A DNA stretch of 64,000 nt from Haematobia irritans (taxonomy: Eukaryota; Arthropoda; Insecta; Diptera; Muscidae). Made by a program: the position numbers and the translations under genes. Numbering within the stretch: the stretch's first letter is position 1; every line of letters begins with the position of its first letter. The notes beneath the pieces were generated by a model. It was given only the letters and a program-made list of their open reading frames with translations. It was not told the origin of the DNA and searched no databases. The DNA is taken from the NCBI RefSeq assembly GCF_050003625.1, contig NC_134400.1:45931096-45995095 (forward strand), in the 5' to 3' direction. Positions 47,178-59,154 of the stretch are shown here, piece after piece.

Positions 47178-48020
47178 CTTTTGTGCAAATAAATTCGAAA
47201 GTATATGTATCCAGATAACATCTGTGTTATGTAGTAGTTCAGGTCCCCGTGACGTCTGTTCGTCCACTTCTTTATATGGGTGATAAGTCTTGCTGTCCAT
47301 ATATGTCGCAGCTTCATCGATTCTGCCACTTTTACATAGTTCCTCGATACATCTCTTGTGTTAAGTGTGTTCTCATTATTTAGATCAAAAATCTTTTTTT
47401 CTCTCTCCAGTTTGAACGCCATGCCGGCTATGATCAGAAACGCCGCGTCAGATACAGTGCCATATGCGGAGGTTACACGTAAAGTGGTCGTCCGAAGGGT
47501 TCGTGCCTTATATGCATGTCTCAGCGCGCTTGCCCATATCTCGCTTCCGTAAAGTAGAACACTATTACAGGCTTCCATTAGGAGCTTTCGCTTTTTAGGC
47601 AGCGGGCCGCCTAAGTTCGCCATTAGTCTGCTGAGTTATTGCGTTATCTACGTTGCCTTCTTAGCAGCATGGTCTATGTGCGTCGAGAACTTCAGCTTTG
47701 TATCCAGTCGTAGTCCTAGATATTTTATAGTGTCCGTCGTTTGAATAACGACATCGTCGACATGCCTGTCGATCAGTGTTGGTACGTCTCGCCACGTAAT
47801 TAACAACAGCTCTGTCTTGTGTGTTGCAAATTCTAGTCCATGTATCTCCAACCAGAACCCTGTCCGAACCAAACCTGTGTAAGTTTTCTCTGCCACTCTG
47901 TGGTGTTTCGTGCTTGTATCACAGCTGCGATATCGTCAGCGTATCGGACCCAAAAAGTGTCCACTGGCATCTCAATCCTTAAGATCTGGTCGTAGCTAAT
48001 ATTCCATAGATCGGGGCCCA

Positions 48021-49923
48021 GGAAATTAAATTTAATTTAGTTTTATTTAATTTAATTAATTAAATGCATATTAATGTTTTGCACTTTTTACAATTCTTCG
48101 GTATATTTTATATATTTTAAATTACATTTGCAAATTGAATTTCGTCTAGCACATTGTATTTCGAATAACAGTCACATAAATCCCAGTTTAGTTGGTTTCA
48201 TTTTATTGTGCATTTGTTATATGTGAAAAATCCTCTAATTCATCTTTCCGCTTTACTGAGCATTTTGTTGGTTGGACAATAAATATTCACTCAGTCTCTT
48301 GCAAATAGTTTCCCATATTCATTTGTCAGAATGGAGAAATTAAAAAAAAATACAGAATCCAACTTTGTTGACTATCTATGGTTGTTAGTTTTTGTCGGTC
48401 CTTTTGTCAACTTGCATTTAGTTGAGACAGCTTTAGGTGTTTTCTATTATTTTTTGTTCTATAGAAAAAAAGGTTCCATTTATTATTTTTAAAGCTTATT
48501 GGTATTTTTTGGTAGTATTTTAGAAAATGATCCTTTAATAGATTTATGGCATCTAGATAATTGTCAGATTTTTAAATTAAATTAAATTTTTAGTTATTCA
48601 GACAACTTCGAATTTAAATGTCCAAACATAGAAGAATTTGCAATAAACTCAAGAAACAAAAACGCTATGAATTTTACAAATGATATTCAATTTTTCATTC
48701 GCCCCCAAAACAAAATTATGAACAAAGGAGTCTTGAAAATGACTTTAAGTAATCATTATGTAGTCAGTTGAATGTTGTAAATGAATGAGGTCTTATGGAA
48801 TTCATCCACAAACTGATAACGACCGAAGACCATTCGATTGAAGTCTGTCATAGTCAGCGTAAGAAGAGATAAGCTTGGGATTTCGTTTCAGCTAAAATGG
48901 GGTCATCTTTTAAAAAATTACCCACACATCCACTACCATCATTGCCTCCAACATTTCCATATTGGTGAAGATTACAAACCCCAATGTAGCTCTATTGCGA
49001 GGGCAACAAAAACCAAGGAATTGAACTCTCTTCTTCGCAAGGCAATGACAGTATAAAGTCTCAACTATGGTCACAAACGAAACTATTTTCCAATTGATTA
49101 ATGATGTGTTCTACAAATGGAAAGAAGAAGGTACAAATTCCAGTTCTTTTTCATTTGATCATTAGTGCAAAGCTTGTTGTGGTTGGAGAATTTTTAATGG
49201 GTTTTTTCTTCTTATTCGTCTTAAAACAACCCTGAAGCATTGGAAATAGTTGGTCTAATGATGGCTAGAGTTCGTTTCCATTTCTTTATTTTCTCTTGAG
49301 TAATTTGTCACTATGACCCTTAGCCCGGCCCCCACAGTTTCTTCCCTAAGTGGGAACAAACAAGTAAACAACAAAAAAAAAAGCAAGAAACCCCATTTGT
49401 GTTAAATCAAATGATAAATTTTCGAGATGCGTTCTTTCCAAAAGGGAATACTTTTAAAGTGGACTATCTACTACATTAACTCGATAATGATAATGTCTTT
49501 AAATAATTCAAATGTGGGAGCAAGACCATTAAGATTTAAAAGTTAAATTTTAAAATTTTCTAAAAACTTAACTTGACTGTGTTCATTTACCATCGCTTTA
49601 TGAGGTTATTGACCTTCTTCTTCTATAATCAACAATTAAGATTAATAATTAATAAAGATACATTTTTTAATACTTCTTAGGATACTTTAATGTGATCTCT
49701 TTTTGAGCTTCTTGTCTGGGTTTCTCCCTGCTTGGAGGTCTGTAGTGTTTGGGTATTTGATCCTCATAGATCCTCATATATCCTTCTCGGTATAGCGGCT
49801 TCCGTCTCTTGCCCTGCCGTCTTCCTGGTAGTTACCGATAACATCGAGTAGTTCGTATCTTCATCTTGCGTAGTGTTAACTGACCCTTAGCTAGGACTTG
49901 ATCTTCTAATTTTCTCATTTTCA
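48021..49923. other. AT-rich non-coding sequence
   Basis: No element or gene recognised; open frames are short and featureless. Confidence 0.4.
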
Positions 49924-50150
49924 TTACTCAACTTTTAGCGAGCCGTAATTTGAAAAAGTTCCCTCCGATTGCGGCTTTTCTCCGTTTTCCTTTAGATTGC
50001 ACGGAGTTTCGCCGGCATTGGGATTTACTATAATACTACGTTGTGTATCTATACCAGCCTCACCTTCATTAGCAAGTACCGTGGCGTCTTTTTTATTGTT
50101 ATCTGTGTCGGATAATGTAGCTGCTCTTTCAAGCGATCCCGAGGGTCCTT
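49924..50150 (-). pseudogene. Coding-like remnant, about 75 codons, unassigned
   Basis: The minus strand is open from about 50150 to a TAA at 49924-49926, reading ATLSDTDNNKKDATVLANEG and, further on, GETPCNLKENGEKPQSEG. The hydrophilic composition is like the N-terminal part of a LINE ORF1, and R1 fragments lie nearby, but I see no diagnostic motif. Confidence 0.3.
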
Positions 50151-50835
50151 ATACAAGCAGTGGGCTCCTCGCGAGGGTTGACTCAAGATCTTATGGGTAC
50201 TTATGTTGAGAGCGAGGTCGGACACAAATCCGGAAATCGTATCAATTGAACTTATATATCCATCCTAATGGTTACGTAACACAAAGCGTTCTCCAAACGT
50301 TGTCAGGAGGGGGTTGTTATGTATATTCGGCTGAACGCCATTTCTCTTGTGATGTCAATTACAGGTACAACGATAATTTAATTTAATTCAATTGAACTTT
50401 TTGTGGGTAAGGTTGGGAAAATGCTTTATGTATCTTTCCAGCCATGCTGGACTCCGTTGCAATTAGTTACCGACTAAAAACCCATCCCACGGGTTATGAT
50501 TACCACATCGGAACCGCTTTTGCATTACTTCGAGGTGGACTCCTACGTGGTTTGTGTTCGCATCCATACTAAAACTTACATTTCCCATATCGATGTGTCC
50601 ATCTCAACCTTTTCTGGCGGATAAAGTGTTGTACAGAACGCCATATAGTCTCCCAGTTCCTCTCACTTTTTACCATCGTGTGGATTATATTTATCGAAGA
50701 GACATGCCCAATTTCATCTTCCAGTGCTCTCTGCCATTCTATCCACCCTCAACATCTAAAGAATGCGCAATCGGCGTAATTCGTGACCTCTTCTTCTTCG
50801 TAAATCCGATTTTCTGAGTTGCATTTCCCCATACT

Positions 50836-51521
50836 AATGCATGAGCTGCCTTGATACGGAGGAAAAGGAATCAATTAAACATCCCTTGTGTGAGCGTCCT
50901 GCATTTTGTGTAAGGTCTAAATGAATTATAGAAGCACACAGCTTTAAATTACTGGTGGACCTAGAAAATGTTAACTCAAACATTCTGCTAATGTGTTTGG
51001 AACAATCTGGTTGGTTCAGCAGAAGAAATTAATCGAGTAGGTTCAGCGGTTAAAAATAGAAGTGCCCATACGTTAAAGGTACTTTTAGATGATGTGGTAT
51101 CACAATGGTTAGGTTAGGTTAGGTTAGGTTATAAGGCAGCCCGATTTATCAGGCTCACTTAGACTATTCAGTCCATTGTGATACCACAGTGGTGAACTTC
51201 TCTCTTATCACTGAGTGCTGCCCGATTCCATGTTAAGCTCAATGACAAGGGACCTCCTTTTTATAGCCGAGTCCGAACGGCGTTCCACATTCCAGTGAAA
51301 CCACTTAGAGAAGCTTTGAAACCCTCAGAAATGTCACCAGCATTACTGAGGTGGGATAATCCGCCGCTGAGAAACTTTTTGGTGTTCGGTCGTAGCAGGA
51401 ATCGAACCCACGACCTTGTGTATGCAAGGCGGGCATGCTAACCATTGCACCACGGTGGCTCCCGTGGTATCACAATGGACTGAATAGTTTAAGTGAGCCT
51501 GAAAATAAATCGGGATGCCAC
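50836..51521 (+). mobile_element. LOA-type LINE 3' fragment, split by a SINE
   Basis: Flanked by TCCCCATACT (50826-50835 and 51522-51531). Matches the last ~90 codons of ORF2 and the 3' UTR of the 15.9-21.0 kb element with clear divergence (HPLCERPAFC; SRRN at the C-terminus). The tail is divided by the SINE at 51109 and resumes ACTGAATAGTTTAAGTGAGC after it. TAACC units are missing at the end. Confidence 0.88.
51109..51463 (-). mobile_element. tRNA-derived SINE inside a LINE tail
   Basis: 355 bp, minus orientation: GGTTA repeats first, then the shared tail, body, B box (GGAATCGAACC) and A box (CCATTGCACCACGG). Flanked by 15-bp perfect duplications GTGGTATCACAATGG (51094-51108 and 51464-51478), a sequence that also belongs to the shared tail. 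Both polymerase III boxes look intact. Confidence 0.93.
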
Positions 51522-52715
51522 TCCCCATACTGTGCAGATACTTTCTATAGTAACCGTGACCAGAGAGCATCTGTGTCATGCAATACGTACTTCCTCATAT
51601 CTTCCCACCTAGCCATTATTATATGTCGGTGTATACATCTAGCCATTGTCTCGTTCCTCCATCATTCTTGCCTTTTATCTCTGGTCTCTTGTTGGATTTT
51701 CGGTATCAAGTCTATAGCGCCTTGTTGTAGGGTCGACGCCCAGATCTCGCATCCAAAGATGAGTATACTGTTAGTCATCTCCATGCGTATCCTTGATCGT
51801 CTTGGAAGATGGCCCCTATGTCTGTCATTGGCTTACTCAGTCGCGACGTTATGATAGCGGCTTTATCAGTTGCGTTATCTATCTTCAGGGAGTACGTTAG
51901 TTTTGAGTCCCGTCTTAGTCCCAAGTACTTTGTTGGTATTACCATGTGGTCTATATAAATCTCTATTTAAAGAGGCAGATACCGTCTTGTTAGTAGTAGC
52001 GAGTCGGTCTATTGTATGGCTAATTGTAAGCCTTGCGAATCATAGTTTGGTGAAGTTTGCGTTGAGCATCTTCAGTATTCTTCGCTTTTATCACAGCGGC
52101 TATGTCCTCGGCGTAGCCAACAAGGAATGTATAGTCCCGCATCGGTATATTCAGTATTTCGTCATATGTTGTGTTCCAGAGATTTGATCCAAGGATTGAG
52201 CCTTGCGCAACACCTGATGTTACCTCCATTCATCTTGGGCGCTACATAATTTCATATATCAAAACTCGGTCTTTATGATAGTCTTTCAATATTCTCGTTA
52301 AGTATTTCGGTATGTGAAATAACGTCTCTAGGGTGTATATTACATCAGCCCACTTTAGGCTTGTGAAAGAGTTCGTAATATCTAGCGTATCCAGTAGAAT
52401 TATAGATCTTGAAGCGGGACTCGCTGGCCAGTTGTGTCGCCCGAACGGTGTCTGATACTTTCTTAATGGCTCCAAATCGACCGTCTAAATTCGTATTATC
52501 CCTCAACAGTCCTGTTAGCCTCGCCAAGCCTTGGTTTGATGAGCCGTTCGAATATGTTAGTTTTCCAGCTATTTATGTCCAGCATCCATAATAGTCTGTA
52601 CGACGATGGCGACGCTTGGTCGCCCTTATCCTTGCTAATCAGAACTAATCATTGTTCTTTCCACGCATTAGGGAAGATACCTTCTATTAAGCAGCTGCTG
52701 GTTGTCATCTTTATT

Positions 52716-53414
52716 TATCTGAATTAAATTGGATTTTATTTAATTTATTTAAATTTAATATTTTATCGAATTTTGCATGGAAAATCGAATTTTGAATCTC
52801 TACCCAGAATCGTTGAAAATCCAACATTTGAGACCTACTACCTTTTTAGGTGGTAATGCCAATCTGTCGTCTAGGAATGATGGTGATGATGGCTATACAT
52901 ATTCAACGATTGAGGAGCATATTGCACTCCTTAAAAAACTGTTGACAGTACTTGTAACAAAAACATCAACAATTTGTCATAAAATTTGTTTGAGAAAAAA
53001 ACACCGTTTCGTTGAAAATTTGCGCTTGCAATAGAATCCAAGCTTTTAGGTATTCAATATTCCTATTTTACCGGTTTTCTAGTGTTCGCTTCATCTTTTT
53101 TTTTTGTTTGTGCCTCATCATATCACTCCAATGATTAGAACTCCTTGTCTTGGTCTGATCACATGCTCATTGACTGTCACTTTGCAACAATGTTGCATGA
53201 AAACTTCCCATAAATTGTGGTCTAATTATATGGTCCACTTGTGATTTGCTATCGATATGAGTCATTTTCCTATCGAACCAACGAACCATAGTCATTCTAC
53301 GATTATGGATCATGGCAGCTTCCTTGTAGGCGATGGCACATGAATATGGGGGAAATATTCAATTTATGGGGAGAGAAAAAGAAGAATATGATTTTTCCAT
53401 ATACACAATATACA
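52716..53414. other. Non-coding sequence
   Basis: An 85-codon frame at 52777-53034 has no recognised domain. No element seen. Confidence 0.4.
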
Positions 53415-54740
53415 TTTTTATACCCTTCACCACTACTGTGGTACAGGGTATAATAAGTTTGTGCATTTGTATGTAACGCCAAGAAGGAAAAGTCTGAGAC
53501 CCATCGTTTAGTATACCGATCGTCTGAGAATTAAATTCTGAGTCGATTTAGCGATGTCCGTCCGTCTGTCTGTCCGTCTGTCTGTCTGTCTGTCCGTCTG
53601 TCTGTCTGTTGATGTATTTTTGTGTGCAAAGTACAGCTCGCAGTTTTAGTCCGATTGTCCTAAAATTTGGTATAAGGTCCTGCTTCGGCTCAAAGACGAT
53701 CCCTACTGATTTTGGAAAAAATCGGTTCAGATTTAGATATAGCTGCCATATATATTTTTCACCGATCTGGTCATAATTGGCGTGTATATCAACCGATCTT
53801 CTTCAAATTCCGTACATTCGAATGTTTTATGAGTCTCGAAAAACTTGCAAAATATCAGCCAAATCGGTTCAGATTTAGATATAGCTCCCATATATAGCTT
53901 TCGCCCGATTTACACTCATTTGCCCACATAGGCCAATTTTTTGCTCCGATTTAGTCGAAATTGTGCACAGGGAGTATAATCAGCATTGTAGCTATGCGTG
54001 CCACATTTGGTTGAAATCGGTTCAGATTTAGATATAGCTCCCATATATAGCTTTCGCCCGATTTACACTCATATGACCACAGAGGCCAATTTTTTGCTCC
54101 GATTTAGTTGAAATTTTGCACAGGGAGTAGAATTAGCATTGTAGCTATGCGTGCCAAATTTGGTTGAAATCGGTTCAGATTTAGATATAGCTCCCATATA
54201 TAGCTTTCGCCCGATTTACACTCATATGACCACAGAGGCCAATTTTTTGCTCCGATTTAGTTGAAATTTTGCACAGGGAGTAGAATTAGCATTGCAGCTA
54301 TGCGTGCCAAATTTGGTTGAAATCGGTTCAGATTTAGATATATCTCCCATATATAGCTTTCGCCCGATTTACACTCATATGACCACAGAGGCCAATTTTT
54401 TGCTCCGATTTAGTTGAAATTTTGCACAGGGAGTAGAATTAGCATTGCAACTATGCGTGCCAAATTTGGTTGAAATCGGTTCAGATTTAGATATATCTCC
54501 CATATATAGCTTTCGCCCGATTTACACTCATATGACCACAGAGGCTAATTTTTGCTCCGATTTCGTTGAAATTTTGCAAAGGGAGTAGAATTAGCATTGT
54601 ATGTATTTGGGACAAACCTTTATATATAGCCCCCAACACATTTAACGGATGTGATATGGTATCGAAAATTTAGATATACAAAGTGGTGCAGGGTATAATA
54701 TAGTCGGCCCCGCCCGACTTTAGACTTTCCTCACTTGTTT
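53415..54740 (+). repeat. Family B dispersed repeat, full copy with 153-bp units
   Basis: 5' TTTTTATACCCTTCACCA, a GTCC/GTCT microsatellite (53556-53610), body and 3' GCCCGACTTTAGACTTTCC then CACTTGTTTT. Five body units start at 53881, 54034, 54187, 54340 and 54493, exactly 153 bp apart. Layout matches family A but the sequence has diverged. Confidence 0.88.
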
Positions 54741-54892
54741 TAGTCTATAGAGATGATGCAACGATTAGAAAGTCCACATTGTAGACAAACAAAAGCTGTG
54801 GGTGCAAGGCCCACAACCTCAAAAAAAGCAGTATGCCTGCAATAGTCTTGAACTTTATAAAAATCAAAATGCCATCCAAATTGAAGAATTTG

Positions 54893-55060
54893 GAAGCCAC
54901 CGTGGTGCAATAGTTATCACTCCTGCCATGCTTACAAAGGATTATGGTTTCAATCCCAGGTTCGACGAAATCACCGGTGTGTTTTTCAGCGGTGGATTAT
55001 CCCTTCGCAGTTTGACATGCCATTCGGACTTTTGGCTATAAAGAGAAGGTCCCTTGAAAC
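54893..55060 (+). mobile_element. Degenerate, truncated SINE relic
   Basis: Head AAGCCACCGTGGTGCAAT with a decayed B box, then CAGCGGTGGATTATCCC and CCATTCGGACTTTTGGCTAT. The 3' half is absent and text related to the MITE at 63.74 kb follows (55066-55160). Confidence 0.7.
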
Positions 55061-55194
55061 TTCATCCAGAGGAGGAATATATGATCACCGTCTAGATCAA
55101 AATGTTATTTTTATACGGTGAACATGTAACATGTTTGTTCCAACCATGTTAGTTTCTTAGACATTATGTATCTGAGTTCGACAACCATTTTATG

Positions 55195-57393
55195 ATTACG
55201 GAGAAAACTTTACAAATTTTCTCTAGAAATAGATTTGTTTTCAAAAAATTTTCTATAAAAAAAAAACTTTGCAAAATTTTTATAGAAATTAAATTTTTAC
55301 AAAATTTTCTATAGAAATAAAATTATGACAAAATTTTCTATAGAAATAACATTTTGACAAAATTTTCTATAGAAATAAAATGTTCGTTTTGTTTTGTTAT
55401 TGCTGGTTTGTACTTCAATCATATTTGTTGTTTTGATCTCCGCTTAAAAACCATTGCGTTGACTAAACTACAAGAGTAGCTTAACCAACAGAGGAAAAGA
55501 ATGTTTGTCAAATTTATTTGGGCAAAGCCCTATAGACTGCATGATGGTTGGATGGACCCACGTTTCGGAATTACCACATTCCTCATCAGCATCGTCTACT
55601 TGTACGTACCGAAACTTGCGTGCATCCAACCTTCTTGCAGTCTATAGGGCTTTGCCCAAATAAATTTGACAAACATACTTTTCCTCTGTTGGTTAAGCTA
55701 CTCTTGTAGTTTAGTCAACGCAATGGTTTGTAAGCTGAGATCAAAACAACAAATAAATTTTTTGCAAAAATTTCTATAGAAATAAAATTTGGAAAAAAAT
55801 GTCTATAGAAAAAATTTCATATAGAAATTTTTCAAAAATTTTTTATAGAAACAAAATTTTGCAAAAATGGTTATAGAAATAAAATTTTGCAAACATTTTT
55901 ACAGAAATAAAATTTTGACAACATTTTCTTTAGAAATAAAATTTTGACAACATTTTCTTTAGAAATACAATTTTTCAAAAAATTTCTAAAACTAAAACGT
56001 TACAAGAATTTTCCCTAGGAATAAAATTTTGCAAACATTTTTTATAGAAATAAAATTTTGACAACTTTTCTATAAAAATTTTGACAAAATTATCTATGGA
56101 AATAAAATTTGGATAAAATTATCTATAAAAATTAAATTTTGCGAAATTTTCTATAGAAATACAATTTTGACAAAATTTTCTATAGAAATGACATTTTGAC
56201 AACATTTTCTATTTAAATAAAAGTTTTACAAAATTTTCTATAGAAATAAATTTTTGCAAAAATTTTCCAAAGAAATAAAATTTTGAAAAATTATTCTATA
56301 GAAATAAAATTTTGACGAAATTTTCTATAAAAATAACATTTTGCAAAAATTTTGTATAAGAGTAAAATTTTGCAAAAATTTTCTATAAACCCGAGTAAAA
56401 ATTGAGAGATCTAATTTGATACGATTAGATATGAGTAGATCAGAAAAGTGGTAAGATCTAATCATATCTGATTACTATGGCATTAGATCTTATCTGATCT
56501 CAATATTGGCCTTTCTTTAAATTTTCTATAAAAATAACAATTTTCAAACATTTTCTATAAAAAATAAGTTTTGCCAACTTTTCTATAGAAATAAAATTTG
56601 GACAAAATTTTCTATAGAAATAAAATTTGGACACAATTTTCTATTGAAATAAAATTTTTCTAAAGAAATAAAATTTTGCTACAAAAATAATTTTTGCAAA
56701 AATGTTCTATTTTTGCAAAATTTATGTTTTTAAGCTGAGATCAAAACAACAAATAATTTTTTTGGAAAAATTTCTATAGAAATAAAATTTGGAAAATATG
56801 TTATTTGCTATAGAAAAAATTTCATATAGAAATTTTGCAAAAATTTTTATAGAAATAAAATTTTCCAAAATTTTCTGAAGAACTGAAATTTAGCAAAATT
56901 TTGCTATAGAAATAAAATTTGTTCAAAAATTTTCTATAGAAATAAAGTTTTTCAGAAATTTTCTATTTTCTATAAAAATGAAATTTTGCGAATTTTCTAT
57001 GGAAATAAAATTTGAACAAAATTTTCTATAGAAATAATGTTTTTCCATAAATTGTCTACACAAATGAAATTTTTCTATAAAAATTAATTTTGCAAAAATT
57101 TTCTATAGAAATAAAATTTTGCAAAATTTTATGCAGAATTAAAATTTAGCAAAAATTTGCTATAGAAATAAAATTTGTATGCTAATTTTCTATAGAAATA
57201 AAGTTTCTTAGAAATTTTCTATAGAAATAAAATTTTGATAAAATTTTCTAAAATTTAAAAAAAAAAATCCAGAAAAATAATATTTTGCAAATATTTCTTA
57301 TAAAAATAATTTTTTTAAAAAATTTCCTATAGAATTAAAAATTTTGCAATATTTTTGTATAAAAATAAAATTTTTCAAAAAATTTTGTATAAA
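55195..57393 (-). repeat. 29-bp satellite array, reverse orientation
   Basis: Many degenerate units (core TTTCTATAGAAA, linked by TTTTGACAAAA or TTTTGCAAAAA) interrupted by a foldback element (55422-55755) and by a ~120-bp AGATCTAATC-rich insert (56393-56515). Text at 55731-55840 recurs at 56731-56840, exactly 1000 bp later, showing a segmental duplication. Family B then interrupts the array and a few units remain at 58301-58335. Confidence 0.88.
55422..55755. mobile_element. Foldback (long inverted repeat) element, 334 bp
   Basis: Arms of about 130 bp run from TATTTGTTGTTTTGATCTC (55422) to its complement ending at 55755. They pair through GACTAAACTACAAGAGTAGC and GGGCAAAGCCCTATAGACTG, with a ~70-bp centre containing CCCACGTTTCGG. 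No coding capacity; a non-autonomous foldback/MITE. Confidence 0.88.
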
Positions 57394-58301
57394 AAACAAG
57401 TAAGTAAAATCTAAAGTCGGGCGGTGCCGACTATATTATACCCTTCACCCCTATGTAGGCCAAACTTTGTGTTACCATCTCAACTACTTCACATTTGCTG
57501 GAAGCTATATAAAGGAGACACTTCTACAAAATCTCTAGAATTAAAATTTAAATCGGCTAACGCTATCCAGTTAATTGTAGGAAACTTCCATTGAAAATGG
57601 GTCTAAAATGTGTAACAGTCTAACATATTTCCCCAACTAATTTCAAATCATATAAGTTCAAATCGGACGAAAGATATATATGAGAGCTATATCTAAATCT
57701 GAATCGATTTTGACCATATTTGGCACATACAATAGTATCGTTAAAAGTACCGCTTGTGCAAAATTTGGAGTAAGTCAGGGTAAAACTCTGGCTTTTGAGA
57801 CCATATAAGTCCAAATCGGGCGAAAGATATATATGTGAGCTATATCTAAATCTGAACCGATTTTAGCAAAATTTGACACACTTAACGATACTATTAAACG
57901 TACCCCTTGTACAAAATTTGAAACAAATCACGGCAAAACTCTGGCTTTTGTGGCCATATAAGTTCAAATCGGGCGAAAGGTATATATGGCAGCTATATCT
58001 AAGTCTGAACCGACTTTTTCCAAAACCAATAGCGATTGTCTCTGTCGCAAGAAGCGGTCCTATGCCAAATTTGAGGACGATTGGACTTAAATTGCGAGCT
58101 GTACTTTGTGCACAAAATTACATATACAGACAGACGGACGGACAGACAGACAGACGGACATCGCTAAATCGACTCAGAATTTAATTCTAAGCCGATCGGT
58201 ATACTAAAAGATGGGTCTACGACCACTATTTCTTGGCGTTACATACAAATGCACAAACTTATTATACCCTGTACCGCAGTATTGGTGAAGGGTATAATAA
58301 A
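57394..58301 (-). repeat. Family B dispersed repeat, minus strand, inside the 29-bp array
   Basis: AACAAGTAAGTAAAATC...AAAGTCGGGCG at the left, three body units, a GACAGACGGACGG tract (58125-58160) and GGTGAAGGGTATAATAAAA at the right. Satellite units abut both ends, so it inserted after the array existed. Confidence 0.88.
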
Positions 58302-59154
58302 ATTTTTGCAAAAGTTTTCTGCAGAAATAAGTAGTAAAATTTGAAATAATATTAAATTAATTTTATTTTGAATTCAATTTAGTTTACTCTCTTTTAACGT
58401 AGAACGTAATCGACATGGCGATTTCGTTTGGCCCCATTGAGATATTGTCAAAGCTCCACCCAAACCAATCAGCATGATGTTTAGTTTTCTTGGCTTTCCA
58501 TGCAAATTGCCAGCAGCAGCTTCAGTCAGAATAATAGCCAGTGCCATACGTATATCGAAATCTCTTTGGGTGTCTGACCAACAAGGGAAATAGCAGACTA
58601 TCCAAGCATTGGGATTGCTGAGTGCTACGGTTCATTTTGGCTAAATTGGACTGAAGTCAGCATACAGAAACCGTTAAAACTCGTTGGCCAGCCATTTAGT
58701 CACTTGTGTTAGAAATCAAAGAATGGAAACTTAACATGAAAAATCTCCCAAAACCTGGAATTTTCTTTTGAGGGGGATTGCACAGACAGTGATTTTGCCA
58801 GATTTGGACAGTTTTAACTTTTGAATGGCGTACAAATGAAATGTTGTCTAAGAAAATCAGTCAGACAATGTGGAAAAATAGTAATTCACTTGTCTTGAAT
58901 TGCATTACATTTTCATTGCACCCTGCAATTTTCTGTACTTGATTAATTTGAAAAACAAAAAAAAAAAAAATAATTCGTTATAATGGTAATTTTGAGAAAA
59001 AGAAAAACTATAATAAAATCCTAAAACAAAAAATAGAAAATTCAAATATCCTGCATAAAGTGATTTGAATTTGTATCATGACAGGATAATATTTGATAGT
59101 TGTCGTATTTAACTCTTTTTATAGAATGCGTAATGTACGGTTTGCACTAGTGCT
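58302..59154. other. Satellite edge and non-coding sequence
   Basis: A few 29-bp units to 58335, then apparently unique sequence with one coding-like stretch (separate entry) and an A-run near 58960. Confidence 0.5.
58377..58640 (-). pseudogene. Possible exon or gene fragment with a glycine loop
   Basis: An ~85-codon minus-strand frame without an early ATG reads FDIRMALAIILTEAAAG and then KLNIMLIGLGGALT. The hydrophobic strand plus GLGG resembles motif I (the S-adenosylmethionine-binding loop) of Rossmann-fold methyltransferases. No further motif follows before the stop, and no splice sites can be assigned with confidence. It could be a decayed or processed gene fragment, or chance. Confidence 0.25.

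Larger units (their letters stand above)
45545..48020 (-). pseudogene. R1-type LINE ORF2 fragment, copy 1, split by a DD37E element
   Basis: The minus strand from 48020 reads LWNISYD, a YADDI-type box region, then KYLGLRLDTKLKFSTHI, LLYGSEIWA, RVTSAYGTVSDAAFLIIAGM and ITQMLSGYIYFRIYLHK. These are the thumb and connection motifs typical of the R1 clade. The frame is broken by frameshifts. At YLHK it is interrupted by the DD37E insertion (45892-47177). Beyond it, at 45890-45700, the C-terminal His/Cys knuckle resumes (VIDDAHHTFFRCIRW), followed by 3' UTR to about 45545. The 5' half is missing. R1 assignment is by motif style. Confidence 0.75.
50395..52715 (-). pseudogene. R1-type LINE ORF2 fragment, copy 2, split by LINE and SINE
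   Basis: The minus strand from 52715 reads IEGIFPNAWKEQ, SKDKGDQASPSSYRLL, ERLIKPRL, FRLLDTLDITNSFTSLKWAD-like RT text, VAQGSILGSNLWN, a YAEDIAAVI box (YADD altered to YAED) and MLSGHGYYRKYLHSMG. A LOA-type LINE (50836-51521) interrupts it there. The frame resumes at 50825 with KCNSENRIYEEEEV, the degraded knuckle and a C-terminal tail, then 3' UTR similar to 45545-45700. Many stops and frameshifts. Confidence 0.75.
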
